From Mytilinidion resinicola (Eukaryota; Ascomycota; Dothideomycetes; Mytilinidiales; Mytilinidiaceae), in the NCBI RefSeq assembly GCF_010093595.1, contig NW_022985454.1:1014202-1078201 (forward strand): 64,000 nt of DNA, read 5' to 3'. Shown here one piece after another: positions 42,141 through 53,388 of the stretch (position 1 is the stretch's first letter; each line of letters begins with the position of its first letter). Under the pieces are notes generated by a model that worked only from the letters and a program-made list of their open reading frames with translations, was not told where the DNA came from and searched no databases. The position numbers were made by a program, and so were the translations under genes.

Positions 42141-43113
42141 ATGCAGTAAAGTGTGCATTTAGTTATTGCAATATAGCAAGCAAGTAGTTTAGGTAATTGT
42201 ATAATATTAAGTAGTAATATACTAGAAATAGTTTTATATTAAAGCCTACTATATATACTGCATTATTAACTACTAGTTATTTAAGAATAAGTTTTTTAAT
42301 CTATATAGTATAGAATTGCAATAGCTTTTACCGTATAATAGCTTCTTTCTATACTAGTAACTATATATATACTAACCTACTAAGCTAACTACCTATTAGG
42401 CTAAATTATTTATATTAATTAGCTAATTTAAGATAGTGCCTTTACTAGAGAGTAAGTTATTTTTAGCCTCTTTTTTATAAACTAAGTTCTATATTAGGTC
42501 TATAAAGTTATAGAACTTAATTATTTATTTTTTAATACTAGAGGCCCAGTTAATATATACAAACCTATAAACCTTTAGCTCTATTTAGCCTTATAAATTA
42601 GCCTGGGCCAAATACTGCTTTAGCTTATTTAACTTATAGTTTAGTAACTCTATAATAAGAAAGTTTGCGTGCTATAAATTAAAAGAGGTACCTATTAATT
42701 AGAGGGTAGCAAATATAATCTTATCCTTTTTAAGGTTAAATACCTCCGCTAAGTTATTCTTCTGCCGCTAATTTATACCTATTATATAGAGGATAATACT
42801 TTTCTAGCTATACTACTTAATAAGCCTATTATGCTAATAGGCTTAAATAACTAGTAAGCGGACTATAATAATAATCTTAAATTAAGATCTATTAATATAG
42901 GTGCGATTTTAAACTTTAGTATTACTATTAAATACCTAGTTAACAAAAACATAATATAAGTTAATAATAAAAACTATTATTAAAACGGCCTAAACTGGCC
43001 CTATAGAGCTTAAAAAGGCCTTTAAGGCTCTTAATATAACACTTAGCAACCTTGTATAACTAAGGGTAGTAGTAGAACTATAGTTTTATACGCTGCCGCA
43101 CCTATTAATAAAT
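42141..43113. other. AT-rich, RIP-like sequence, origin not recognised
   Basis: Very rich in TA dinucleotides, with stops in all six frames. Probably a mutated mobile element, but I could not identify which. Confidence 0.5.
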
Positions 43114-43223
43114 NNNNNNNNNNNNNNNNNNNNNNNNNNNNNNNNNNNNNNNNNNNNNNNNNNNNNNNNNNNNNNNNNNNNNNNNNNNNNNNNNNNNNNN
43201 NNNNNNNNNNNNNNNNNNNNNNN
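43114..43223. other. assembly gap (110 N)
   Basis: Run of N in AT-rich repeat sequence. The true gap length is unknown. Confidence 0.99.
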
Positions 43224-44112
43224 AGGCGTAGTTCTTTTACTGTAAGTAAGCTGATTTTTTTTTACTATTATATATATTTAGGTCTAGAAGCTTATATTTA
43301 TTTTTAGAAGAATTAGTTAATTTATAAATATTATTATTAATATTAAGTGCGGCTTAAGCGCCTTCCTATAGGTGTAGGTTTAGGTTACTACTAGAAGTAT
43401 TAATTATAAACTACTAAAAGGAAATGCAATTTCTATTAAAATTGTCGGCGTTATAAATAAACCTATTATACTATAGGGTCTATTATTAGCGTTCGCGTTT
43501 ATTAGCTATATTATATCCTACCTTACTATTTTTATTAAATATAACTCCACGCTTATAGAATTTACTTTTAAGGTATATAATTTAGGTAAAAGTATCCTTA
43601 TATTTAGATTTAAATTTTTTAGCTTTTTTATACTTTTTATTATAGTTAGTATAAATGCAGTTAAGTTTCTAGTTAGTGGCGGCAAAATTGGCGCTAAAGC
43701 TAGTATTAAGTTAGGCTTACTTAGTAAGTTAATTACGTAACTTCTAAAGTCTTTCTTTAGCCTTATTATATTCTATAATAACGTGCTGCGCCTCTTTATT
43801 AGCTTTATTATACTCTAATTAGACGATATAAAGGTGGCTTTATAGCTTTAAAATTTTATTAAAGTAAAATATAATGCGCTTTTACTAAGCGGGTTTAGCG
43901 CTATTAGTAATATTATATATAAAGTTTTCTGCACTTTCTAGATAATAAAATAATAATTTATTAGCGTTTAAGGATATATATAAAAAGTGCTGGCCTTTAG
44001 GTTTATATATTTATTATAGCTTAATAGGAAGCTTTTAAGGAACGTATATATTAGTGTAACTAGAAGTAGTAACTATAAGGAAAGAAGGAAGGTATAGTAG
44101 TAGGGCCTTAAG
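43224..44112. other. AT-rich, RIP-like sequence, origin not recognised
   Basis: No open frames and many TA dinucleotides. Adjoins the left LTR of the tandem Gypsy array; could be flanking repeat or part of another element. Confidence 0.45.
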
Positions 44113-44452
44113 TGTAATATTTCGTCCTATTTAATATATATCTAAGTCGCAATTAGGTATAGTTATATAAGTGGCGCAAACTATTAAGAATTTGTCTAAT
44201 TATAAAGTTAATAGTAAAGTTAAGTAGCAGAAGGTAGAGATAATGTCACCTCTTTAATAGTATAAGTACTAAAGAATCTTAAGATAAATATAACTATTTA
44301 AGGTAGTAGAGACTATATCTTAAATATAAAATAAGTTCTTGCTAATCTGCAGGCTTACTAGTACTTATTTTAGCTTACTTTTTTAATTATAAGACCTCCG
44401 CTTATTTTATCTTGTTCTTAATTATTTAAGCTACTATAAGTTGTTATATAAC
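44113..44452. repeat. RIP-mutated LTR, left copy of a tandem Gypsy array
   Basis: Matches 47481-47813 along its length (e.g. CTAATTA-AAAGTTAA, TAGTATAAGTACTAAAGAAT), with differences largely of the C/T and G/A type. The left edge, TGTAATATTTCG, resembles the usual TG start of an LTR. Ends are approximate. Confidence 0.6.
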
Positions 44453-47400
44453 ATTTGTTCTATAGTACTCTTTTTACTAGCAGTCTCCCTTTTTAAGAAG
44501 CTTTAGTATCTGGACCCTATTCTAATACTGCCTTATAAGGTTATGCTATATTTTATGTTTAAGCATGCTTATAATACTTGCTTCTTCCTTTTAAGCTTTT
44601 AGCTTAAAAGTTAATTTAGAGTAGGGTTCTTTTAAATAAATAGCTAGTAATGCTCTACTTATAGGGTATCTATTATATTATTTAATTTCCTCTTTCTTTA
44701 CTATGCCTAAAAATAATAGGGCTTTTAAATATGCTAAGTGTCTTACTCTCGTAAATTACATTATTATAGTAGGTGTAAAAATAGTTTAGTGTTCTTATTA
44801 TTTCTTTAGAGGTCTAACCTATATAGCTTCCACTATTAATATAAAGTAATATTCTAAATGTATTTATGCATAAGCTTTTTATTACAACCTAGGTGGTACT
44901 TCTATAGTTAACTATAGGTTTTTTTTTTATTTTATTTTTTCTATTATTAACCTCTTTTAGGGCGAAAGCTTTCTTGTAAAGAAGAATAACTATATTCTAA
45001 AAAGCTAGCTACGCGGTTTAATTTTTATGCGGCGTTATTTAAGATTAAATGTTTAGAGTTTTAGGAGAACCCCCTTTGCTATTATAGTAATAAAATGCTT
45101 TATTAGGGTTTTAAAACCTTAGATAAGCTTAAGTAAGAAAATTGTAAAAAGGCTAAGCGTTTAAAACGTAAGCGTATTAAATAGGAATCTGCTTCTACTT
45201 TAAATGTTATATTTACTTTAGCTTTTTTTACTTTAAATAATCCTGCTAATCCTTTTTAGTAAATAGGTGCTCTATTTTCTTTATTTTAGGCTACGTCGGG
45301 TTCTATTAATAAAATCTTAAAAGTAGCTTTTAGTAAATTGTTAAGTTCGTAGCTAGTTCCTATAAATTTTCTAATATATAGTATTCTTTCTATTTAATTA
45401 GGTACTTAATTTACTGATTTTCAATTCTAAAATCTAGAATGTTTTTTACTTTATACTTATTATAGTACCTAGTTAACCTTAGCGCTAGAAATTAAATGTT
45501 TATTACTAACTACTTTTATAAGTCCTTAATGTTCTTAACTAAAAGTATAGCTATTTAAGCCCTTACCGTGTCTTTTCGCGGTTTTTAGTATAATTTTAGC
45601 TTAAATCCGTAATTTATAAAGAATGGTAATACTTTTATTATTTCTGTAGATGCACTATTATAGGCGAACTATGCTATTAAAAGTAACTCTACCTAATTGT
45701 CTTGCCTATAATTAATATAGCATTATAGGTACTGCTCTAAAGTTTAATTTAGTCGTTCTATTTATTTATCTATTTGCGGGTGGAATACTATAAATAATTT
45801 AAACTTAGTGCCTAGTTGTGTTATTAAGGTTTACTAAAACTTTAATATAAACAATTTATTATAATCTAATATAATTTCCTTTAGCAATTTATAGTTGCTA
45901 ATAACTGTTTTTAGAAAAGCGTAGGCTAGATCTTCTACTATTAATACTTTTTAGTATAGTATAAAGTATCTATATTTAGTTAATTAATCCGTAATTACTA
46001 ATATGGAATTATATTTTGTTTCTATTATAGGTTCTATAGATTTTAATAGTTTAATAATAAAATCCCACGCTATTAATTCCTATGCCTTTTAAAGTGTTAA
46101 CGGGCTTTTTATTAATCTATATAGCGCGTATTTTACTAACTTATTTTTTACGCATTTATATTCTATAATAACTTTCTCTACTATTTTTCTTATTTCTAGA
46201 AAGTAGAAGTTTCTAATAAGACGTTCTAAGGTCTTTTTAGTTCCTTAGTAACTATGCGCTAGTGCGCTATAAAATTCCATTATAAGTTCTGTTTTTAGCT
46301 TTATAGGTATATATACTAATCCCTTAAAGTAGTATATCCCGCTATAAACTTATATAGTGGCCTAGTTCTTTAAATTTAGGTTTAAAGTTATTATATTATA
46401 ACACACTTCTTTATACTATAGGTCGTTTTTTTACGCTTCTCTAATTTAGTTATCCTATTTAGTATTTAGGGTTACCCTATATATAGTTGCTACCTATATA
46501 TGGTTAAATTTAAGATATTTTAGGGTGCTTTCTTAAAGCATAGTAAAGGTCTCTTTAAAGCTTCCCTTTATATAATTTAGTTTTCTGCTTAGAGCGTCGG
46601 CTTAGACATTTTTTATACCTTTTTATAGGTTATCCTAAAGTTGTAAAATTTTAATAGTTCTAACTATCTTATTTGTCGGCGATTTAACTCCTTTATAATA
46701 GTAAAGTATGCTAGATTTTTATAGTTTATATATACCTGTACTATATGTTTTGCTTTTTTAAGGTAAACTCTTTACTATTTAAAAGCCTCTACTATAGCTA
46801 GTAGTTTCTTATTATAGATATCGTAGTTTAGTTTTACTAAACTTAGCTTTCTTAAGTAAAATACTATTAGGTGTAGCTTTCTTTTACTATTAGGTTAGTT
46901 TATTATAGCGCCTACTACCTTATTTAATGCATCTATTTCTATAGTAATAGGCCTCTTTAGGTTAAATATCGCTAATACTAGTTTTAAGGAGAATTTTTCT
47001 TTTAGATTATTAAACGCCTTTTAGGCCCTTCTAGTTTATGCAAATTTAATATCCTTTTATATTATTCTAGTGAGCGGTTCGGCTATTTTTAAGTATTTTT
47101 TAATAAAATATTAAGTTTATTTTGCCCGTTTCCATTTTAATATGTCCTAGACTAATAATATATTCTAGAAATCTAGTTACTTATATTGTAAATTCGCATT
47201 TTTTTTTTAGTTTTACTGCAAGTTAGTTATTAGTAAGTTTTCGTAATACTTTTTTAATAAGTTTTTTATATTCTTCTAGCGTTTCTAAGTATATTAAAAT
47301 ATTATCTAAATAAGCTACTACAAACTAATTTAAGTACTTTTTTAGTACTAAGTTTACTAGTGCTTAGAATGTCGCCGGTGCGTTAGTAAGTTTAAATGGC

Positions 47401-47480
47401 ATAACTATATACTTATAGTGTTCACATCTTATCTAGAACGCTATTTTCTATTTTTCGCCCTCTTTAATTTTTATAAGGTG
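44453..47480 (-). mobile_element. Ty3/Gypsy pol remnant, copy A (5'-truncated, RIP-mutated)
   Basis: Parallel to copy B (offset about 3.6 kb). In minus-strand order it starts inside the reverse transcriptase just before a recognisable AYLDNILIY (about 47316-47288; the usual motif has YLDD), then runs through RNase H and integrase regions, where stops abound. Gag, protease and the first half of the reverse transcriptase are missing: the sequence runs directly into an LTR. About 260 bases corresponding to the integrase C-terminus of copy B (48830-49090) are deleted, with CTTATTAT at the break. Not functional. Confidence 0.65.
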
Positions 47481-47813
47481 GTTATAACGTTTCGTTTTAT
47501 CTAACATATAGTTAAGTTCGCAACTATAGTTACTTATTATATAAGTTATATAAACTATTAGGAATTTATCTAATTACGAAGTTAAGGTAAAGTTAAGAGG
47601 TAAAAGGTAAAGACGGAGTTACTCTCTAATAGTATAAGTACTAAAGAATCTTAAGATAAACACGAACTATTTAAGGAGGTAAAAACTGTATCTTAAGTAT
47701 AAAACTGGCTTTTAAAAAATTCGTTGAATTAACTTAGATTATCCTAATCCTTTATAATTTTGCTTCGTGGATTATACTAAATTATTCTAATCTATTATAA
47801 TTTATTACGTAAC
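47481..47813. repeat. RIP-mutated LTR between Gypsy copies A and B
   Basis: Direct repeat of 44113-44452. It lies between copy A and copy B, so the two elements share it, as in tandem arrays formed by recombination between LTRs. Right edge TATTACGTAAC. Confidence 0.6.
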
Positions 47814-48775
47814 TTCTATCCTATAATATGTTTCCCACTATACTATTTTATTATTAGAAATTTCTAGTATTTAGATTTGTCCGGAATACTCGTTTTTAAG
47901 GTTTAGCGGTATCTCCTTCTAGGCTGTACTTATAATACTATTTTCTCCCTTTAAGCTTATCGCCTTAATAGCTACGCCTAGGTAAGGTTCCCTTAAATAA
48001 ATAGCCGGCAATGCCCCGCTCGTAGGTTTTACATTATTGCTATATTATCCTTTTTCTATTATGCTAACTAAGGTTAAATAATATCTAATCCTTAGTTCCT
48101 ATATTGCGCTATTAGGGATTTTTATACCTTTTTATTTCTTTTATTAGAACTATAGTTTTAATTATAAGGTGCTTTTAGCGGCTGTGGGCTAATACGGAAA
48201 ATACGTTTATTATGGTCGCGCTTACTACAACATTAGCGGTACGTCTTTAGCTAACTATAGGTTATTAGAACTTTATTTCTTTTCTATTATTAACTTTTCT
48301 AGTTGCTGTTTTAACGCTGTGCGTGCAAAGCTTTATACTAATAAGTAGGTTACTTATAAGGCCTATTAGGCGGCTATCTTAGCTTTTATAACATTAAATA
48401 CTAAACTTAAACATTTTAAAAAATAGGAAAAGCTCCTAAAACATTATAAAAGTAACATGCTTTATTTTGGTTTCCAAACTTTAAAGGAGCTTAAATAAAA
48501 AAATCGCAAAGAGGCTAACTAAAAAAAATAAAAATATGTTAAATAGGAAGCTGCTTCGCTGTTAAACTTCGCGTCTTTTTTTACCTTTACGGTTTTAGGT
48601 AATTCTTTTAATTTCTTATAGTTAATAAATGCGCTATCGCCGTTATTCTAGGTCGTTCTAGGTTCTATTAATAAAACCTTAGAAGTAACTTTTAGCAATT
48701 TGTTAAATTCTTAGCCGGTTCCTATAAATTTTCTATAGTATAGTATTTTTTCCATTTAATTAGGTACTTAATTTG

Positions 48776-49072
48776 CTAATCCTTAATTCTGGAATTTAGA
48801 ATTTTTTCTACTTTATACTTATTATCGTTTTTTACCGTAATTCTTTTATTTATTTTGGCGTTTTTAGGTGCAGGTTCTAATAGAGATACGTAAAATACTG
48901 GGTGTATTTTTATTATTAGTAGTAGTTTTAGCTTATAGTTTACTATACTAATAATAGTGTTAATTTTAAATAGTTTAATTTTAATATAGTCTAGTTTGCT
49001 GCTTAGTTTTTTTATTTTAATGTTTTTTCTAAGTAGGTAGACTCTATCCCCCCTTTTTAAGGTAGGTGGCAC
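48776..49072 (-). pseudogene. integrase C-terminal fragment of Gypsy copy B
   Basis: 98-codon open piece in an otherwise stop-filled element: LKRGDRVYLLRKNIKIKK (the SH3-like G-D-x-V-x-L-L-R block of Gypsy integrases), KLLLIIKIHPVFYVSLLEPA (the IHPVFHVSLL block), and NKYKVEKILNSRIKD, which leads into a chromodomain in chromovirus-type elements. Gly, Asp and Glu codons have partly become Lys, Asn or Ile, as RIP would cause. A fragment, not a gene. Confidence 0.75.
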
Positions 49073-51742
49073 GCTTTTATGCTTATTATAGTACCTAGCT
49101 AACCTTAGCGCTAGAAATTAAATATTTATTACTAACTACTTTTATAATTCCTTAATATTTTTTAACTAAAAGTATAGCTGTTTAAGCCCTTACTGTATTT
49201 TTTCGCGGTTTTTAGTATACCTTTAGTTTAAATCCATAATTTGCGAAAAATGGCGATACTTTTATTATCTTTATAGATGCACTATTATAGGCGAACTATA
49301 TTATTAGAAGTAACCCTACCTAATTATTTTGCCTATAGTTAATATAGTATTATAGGTATTATTTTAAAGTCTAATTTAGTCTCTTTATTTGTCTATTTGT
49401 TTGCGAGTAAAATGCTATAAATAACTTAAATTTAGTGCCTAATTATGCTGTTAGGGTTTACTAAAATTTTAATGTAAATAGCTTATTATAATTTAATATT
49501 TTTTTTTTAGCAATTTATAGTTACTTATAACTATTTTTAAAAAAGCGTAGGCTAGATTTTCTGCCGTTAATGCTTCCTAGTATAGAATAAAGTATCTATA
49601 CTTAGTTAAGCGGTCCGTAATTACTAATATAAAATTATACTTCGTTCCTATTATAAGTTCCGTAAATTCTAGTAGTTTAATAATAAAATCCCACGCGATA
49701 AATTCCTATACCCTTTCCTATATTAACGGGCTTTTTATTAATTTATATAGCGCGTGTCTTACTAACTTATTTTTTGCGCATTCGCATTCTGTAATTACTT
49801 TTTTTACTATCTTCCTTATTTTAGGAAAGTAAAAGTTTCTAATTAAATGTTTTAAGGTTTTTCCAGTTTTTTAATAACTATACGCTGGTGCGCTATAAAA
49901 TTCTTATATAAGCTTTATTTTTAGCTTTGTAGGTATATATACTAGTTTTTTTTAAAGTAGTATATCCCGCTATAAACTTATATAGTAGCCTGGTTTTTTA
50001 AATTTAGGTTCGAAGTTATTACGTTATGCTACACTTCTTTATACTATAGATTGTCCCTTTACGCTCCTTTAATTTAGTTATTCCATTTCGTATCTAGGGT
50101 TACCCTATACACGGTCGCTACCTATATATAGTTAAATTTAAGGTATCTTAGGGTGCTTTCTTAAAGTATAGCAGGGGTCTTCTTAGAGCTGCCCTTTATA
50201 TAATCTAGTTTTTTACTTAAAGCATCGGCTCGAGCGTTTTTTATACCTTTTTTATAGGTTATCCTAAAGTTATAAAATCCTAGTAGTTCTAACCATCTTA
50301 TCTATTAGTAATTTAACTCCTTTATAGTAGTAAAATACGCTAAATTCTTATAATTTATATACACTTATACTATGTACCCTACTTCTTTAAGGTAAACTCT
50401 CTACTATTTAAAAGCTTTTACTATAGCTAGTAGTTTTTTATTATAGACGTTATAGTTTAATTCTGCTAGGCTTAGCTTCCTTAAGTAAAATACTAATAAG
50501 TGTAGCTTTTCTTTACTATTAGGTTAGTTTATTATAGCGCCTACTGCTTTATCTAACACGTCTATTTTTATAGTAATAGGCCTTTTTAGGTTGAATATCG
50601 CTAATACTAGTTTTAAGAAGAATTTCTCTTTTAGACTATTAAACGCCTTTTAGGCTCCTTTAGTCCATGCAAATTTAATATTTTTTTATATTATTTTAGT
50701 AAGTAGTTTAGCTATTTTTAAGTAACCTTTAATAAACTGTTAATAGTAATTTGCAAGGCCTAAAAAGAACTATAACTCCTTTACGTTTTTAGGTGCTGGC
50801 TATTTTAGTATTAAAGTTATTTTACCTATTTCTATTTTATATGTCCTAGACTAATAATACATTCTAAAAATTTGGTTACTTATACTGTAAATTCGCATTT
50901 CTCTAGTTTTACCGCGAGTTAATTTTTAGTAAATTTTTATAGTACTTTTTTAACATGTTCCTTATATTTTTCTAGCGTTTTTAAGTATATTAGGATGTTG
51001 TCTAAATAAGCTACTATAAACTGGTTTAGGTACTTTCTTAGTACTAAGTTTACTAGTACTTAAAATATCGCCGGTGCATTAGTAAGTCTAAATAGTATAA
51101 CTATATACTTATAGTGTCCGTATCTCGTTTAGAACGCTATCTTCTATTCCTTACCCTTTTTAATTTTTATAAGGTGGTAACTATTTTATAAATCTAGCTT
51201 TGTAAAGTATTTCGCCTTATATAAGCGGTCCTTTAATTCTAAAATTAGGGGTAATAGGTATCTGTTTTTTACCGTAATACTATTAAAATAGCGGTAATTT
51301 ATATAGAGTTATAGTCTCCTATTCTTCTTTACTATAAATATTACTAGATATTTTGCGGGTAATTTGCTTAGCTAAATATATTCCTTTTTTAGGCTTTTTT
51401 TTAGGTAATTGTCCAACACTTTAAGCTTTTTTTAGGTAAGTAGATATATTAGTTTATGCTTAGGTAACGTTTCTAGAATTAAAAGTATTTCGTAATTTTT
51501 AGGTTAATATGCTAGTAGTACTGTTTTAACCTTTTTAGTAAAGATTTTGCTAAATTCTTTATAGGCTTTTAGTACTAAAAATTTTTCTTTTTTAGCTGTT
51601 ATAATAGTCCAAACTATTAATTTTTTAGGTTAATACTAGTACTAGCCAATCGCCTATTTATTTTTGCGGGCTCTTTTTATACCTTATCTAAAAATTAAAC
51701 TAACTTTTATATTTTGCTTAAAATCGTTATTTAGACGCAGGG

Positions 51743-51972
51743 TGTCACGGTATTAACCGCGACACACCGCTATGCTGCGAGCACAGCTGCCTGCCAAGCA
51801 CACTAGCAAACTTTGCGTGCGCCACATCCTGTATATAGATCTGCCTCTGTCCTGCCTGCCTCCGACTCTTTGCCAATTCTCTTAAGCTATTATAACAGCT
51901 GTACGTAGCTATTAGATCGTTCCTGATGCCTGCTTATCTAGTGCTCGTGTGCGATACATCGTCGTCGTGACA
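51743..51972 (+). mobile_element. solo LTR 1, GC-normal, with 5-bp target duplication CAGGG
   Basis: Starts TGTCACGGTATTAACCGCG and ends CGTCGTCGTGACA. CAGGG directly precedes (51738-51742) and follows (51973-51977) it, a perfect 5-bp duplication. Base composition is normal, unlike the AT-rich element around it, so it inserted after that element had been mutated or escaped because it is short. Its ends resemble those of solo LTR 2 in opposite orientation. Confidence 0.85.
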
Positions 51973-53127
51973 CAGGGTGCCTTTTAGTTCGCTTTTTAAC
52001 TATATTTATAAGCTGTTAAATTTCCAGTCTATTATTAGGTTGTTTTTCCTTAACTAAGGTATTTCTAAAATTATTTTATGTTAACCTATTGTCGTAATAT
52101 TTAAGCTTATTATTTTTTAATGCTTTTTTACACTTAGGGTGCTTAGTCTAGTTTCTATATATACGGTTCCATTTTTAAATTGCACTAACTTTTCGTTTAT
52201 TATTATTAACTTATATAGAGCGTTTTTTATTTGCTAAAAAATCCGGTTTTCTTTAATAAATATATAAAATATTAAGTTTACCTGCGCGCTATTATTTAGT
52301 AGTGCCCTTACGGCTTTTCCACTATACGTTATTTATAGCATTATATGTCTAGTGTCGTTTTAGGGTATAGCGTTAGGCTTTTTCGCCTTTTTTGCCCTTT
52401 TTATTAACCTATATAGTGCTTATTTAGCTACTAAGGCTTTAAAAGTCGCGCTTTTTATGCTTTTTTAACTTTCGTTAGTATTTACTTTATTTACTTTTTT
52501 AGCTACTTAGCGGGAACTATTTTTAGGCTGCTTTAGCCTTTCTATTACTAGAGCGCTAACTTTTTTTTTTTTAGCTTTTAGGGCTAATAGTTTTTATACT
52601 TAACCTTAGCATGCACTAAGTAGGAATTTTAATAGTAAATTATCTAGTTTTTTTCTTTTTTATACTCTATTAGGTACTATAAATTTGGTAGTAAGGTAAC
52701 TATTTCCTTATTATAGTTTTATATTATTAGTACGTAGTGCTCTATTTTATAACTTTATACTAGATTAGTAATAATATAATATTAGTTTTAATATAGGTAG
52801 TAGGTGTATCTTGCCTTTTTTAAGGCGTGTTTTATATAGCTATTTTATACGCATAATATTTAGAAAATCTGTTTATAGAGCAAATACTTTAAATTAACTT
52901 ATCTATTTTTATATTTATAGGTACGCGTTTTCTTTTTAGGTATTTTTATTGTAAATATAGTAATTGCCGTAGCTTTTTTATAGGGTTCCAATTGCTTGCA
53001 GTATATGTTATATTCCCTTTTTGTTTATTTATTCCTTTTTTGCGTTAGCTAATTATAGTAAGTAGGGTAATATTAACTTTATATTTCCCTTTTTTTAAGC
53101 TTTTATTAATAACTAACTAACCCCTAG

Positions 53128-53388
53128 TATTACGATAATACTATAAGCAAAGGTATAAGGCTTAGATAGGAGTATTAATTAGGTGCTATATACAGTATTA
53201 CGTGGAGGTTTAAAACGTTGTATAAGGAACGGGAAATTAGGAGCGCCGGCGAAGAAGATATAGCGGTGGGACGTGCGCATAGCGCGAGCTCACGAGTTCC
53301 GTGCGAGATCAGGTGACGAAGCTATATAATCTAGACACGTAATCGGCAAATTGTGGTGGGTAAGGTGTTACAGGTGGTTACTATAACA
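53128..53388 (-). repeat. LTR of the full-length Gypsy element (3' LTR in coding orientation)
   Basis: 261 bases, from TATTACGATAATACTATAAGC to GGTGGTTACTATAACA. Same length as its partner at 58939-59199; the differences are mostly C/T and G/A. It keeps more GC than the partner. Confidence 0.85.

Larger units (their letters stand above)
47814..53127 (-). mobile_element. Ty3/Gypsy element, copy B (RIP-mutated), interrupted by solo LTR
   Basis: Longer copy of the same family. On the minus strand: reverse transcriptase with AYLDNILIYLK at about 51011-50979, then RNase H/integrase, and a short intact frame for the integrase C-terminus (49072-48776). The region above the reverse transcriptase (51.4-53.1 kb) is likely protease and gag but is too mutated to define. 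Broken by the clean solo LTR at 51743-51972. Its upper end is hidden because another element inserted at 53128. Non-functional. Confidence 0.65.
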
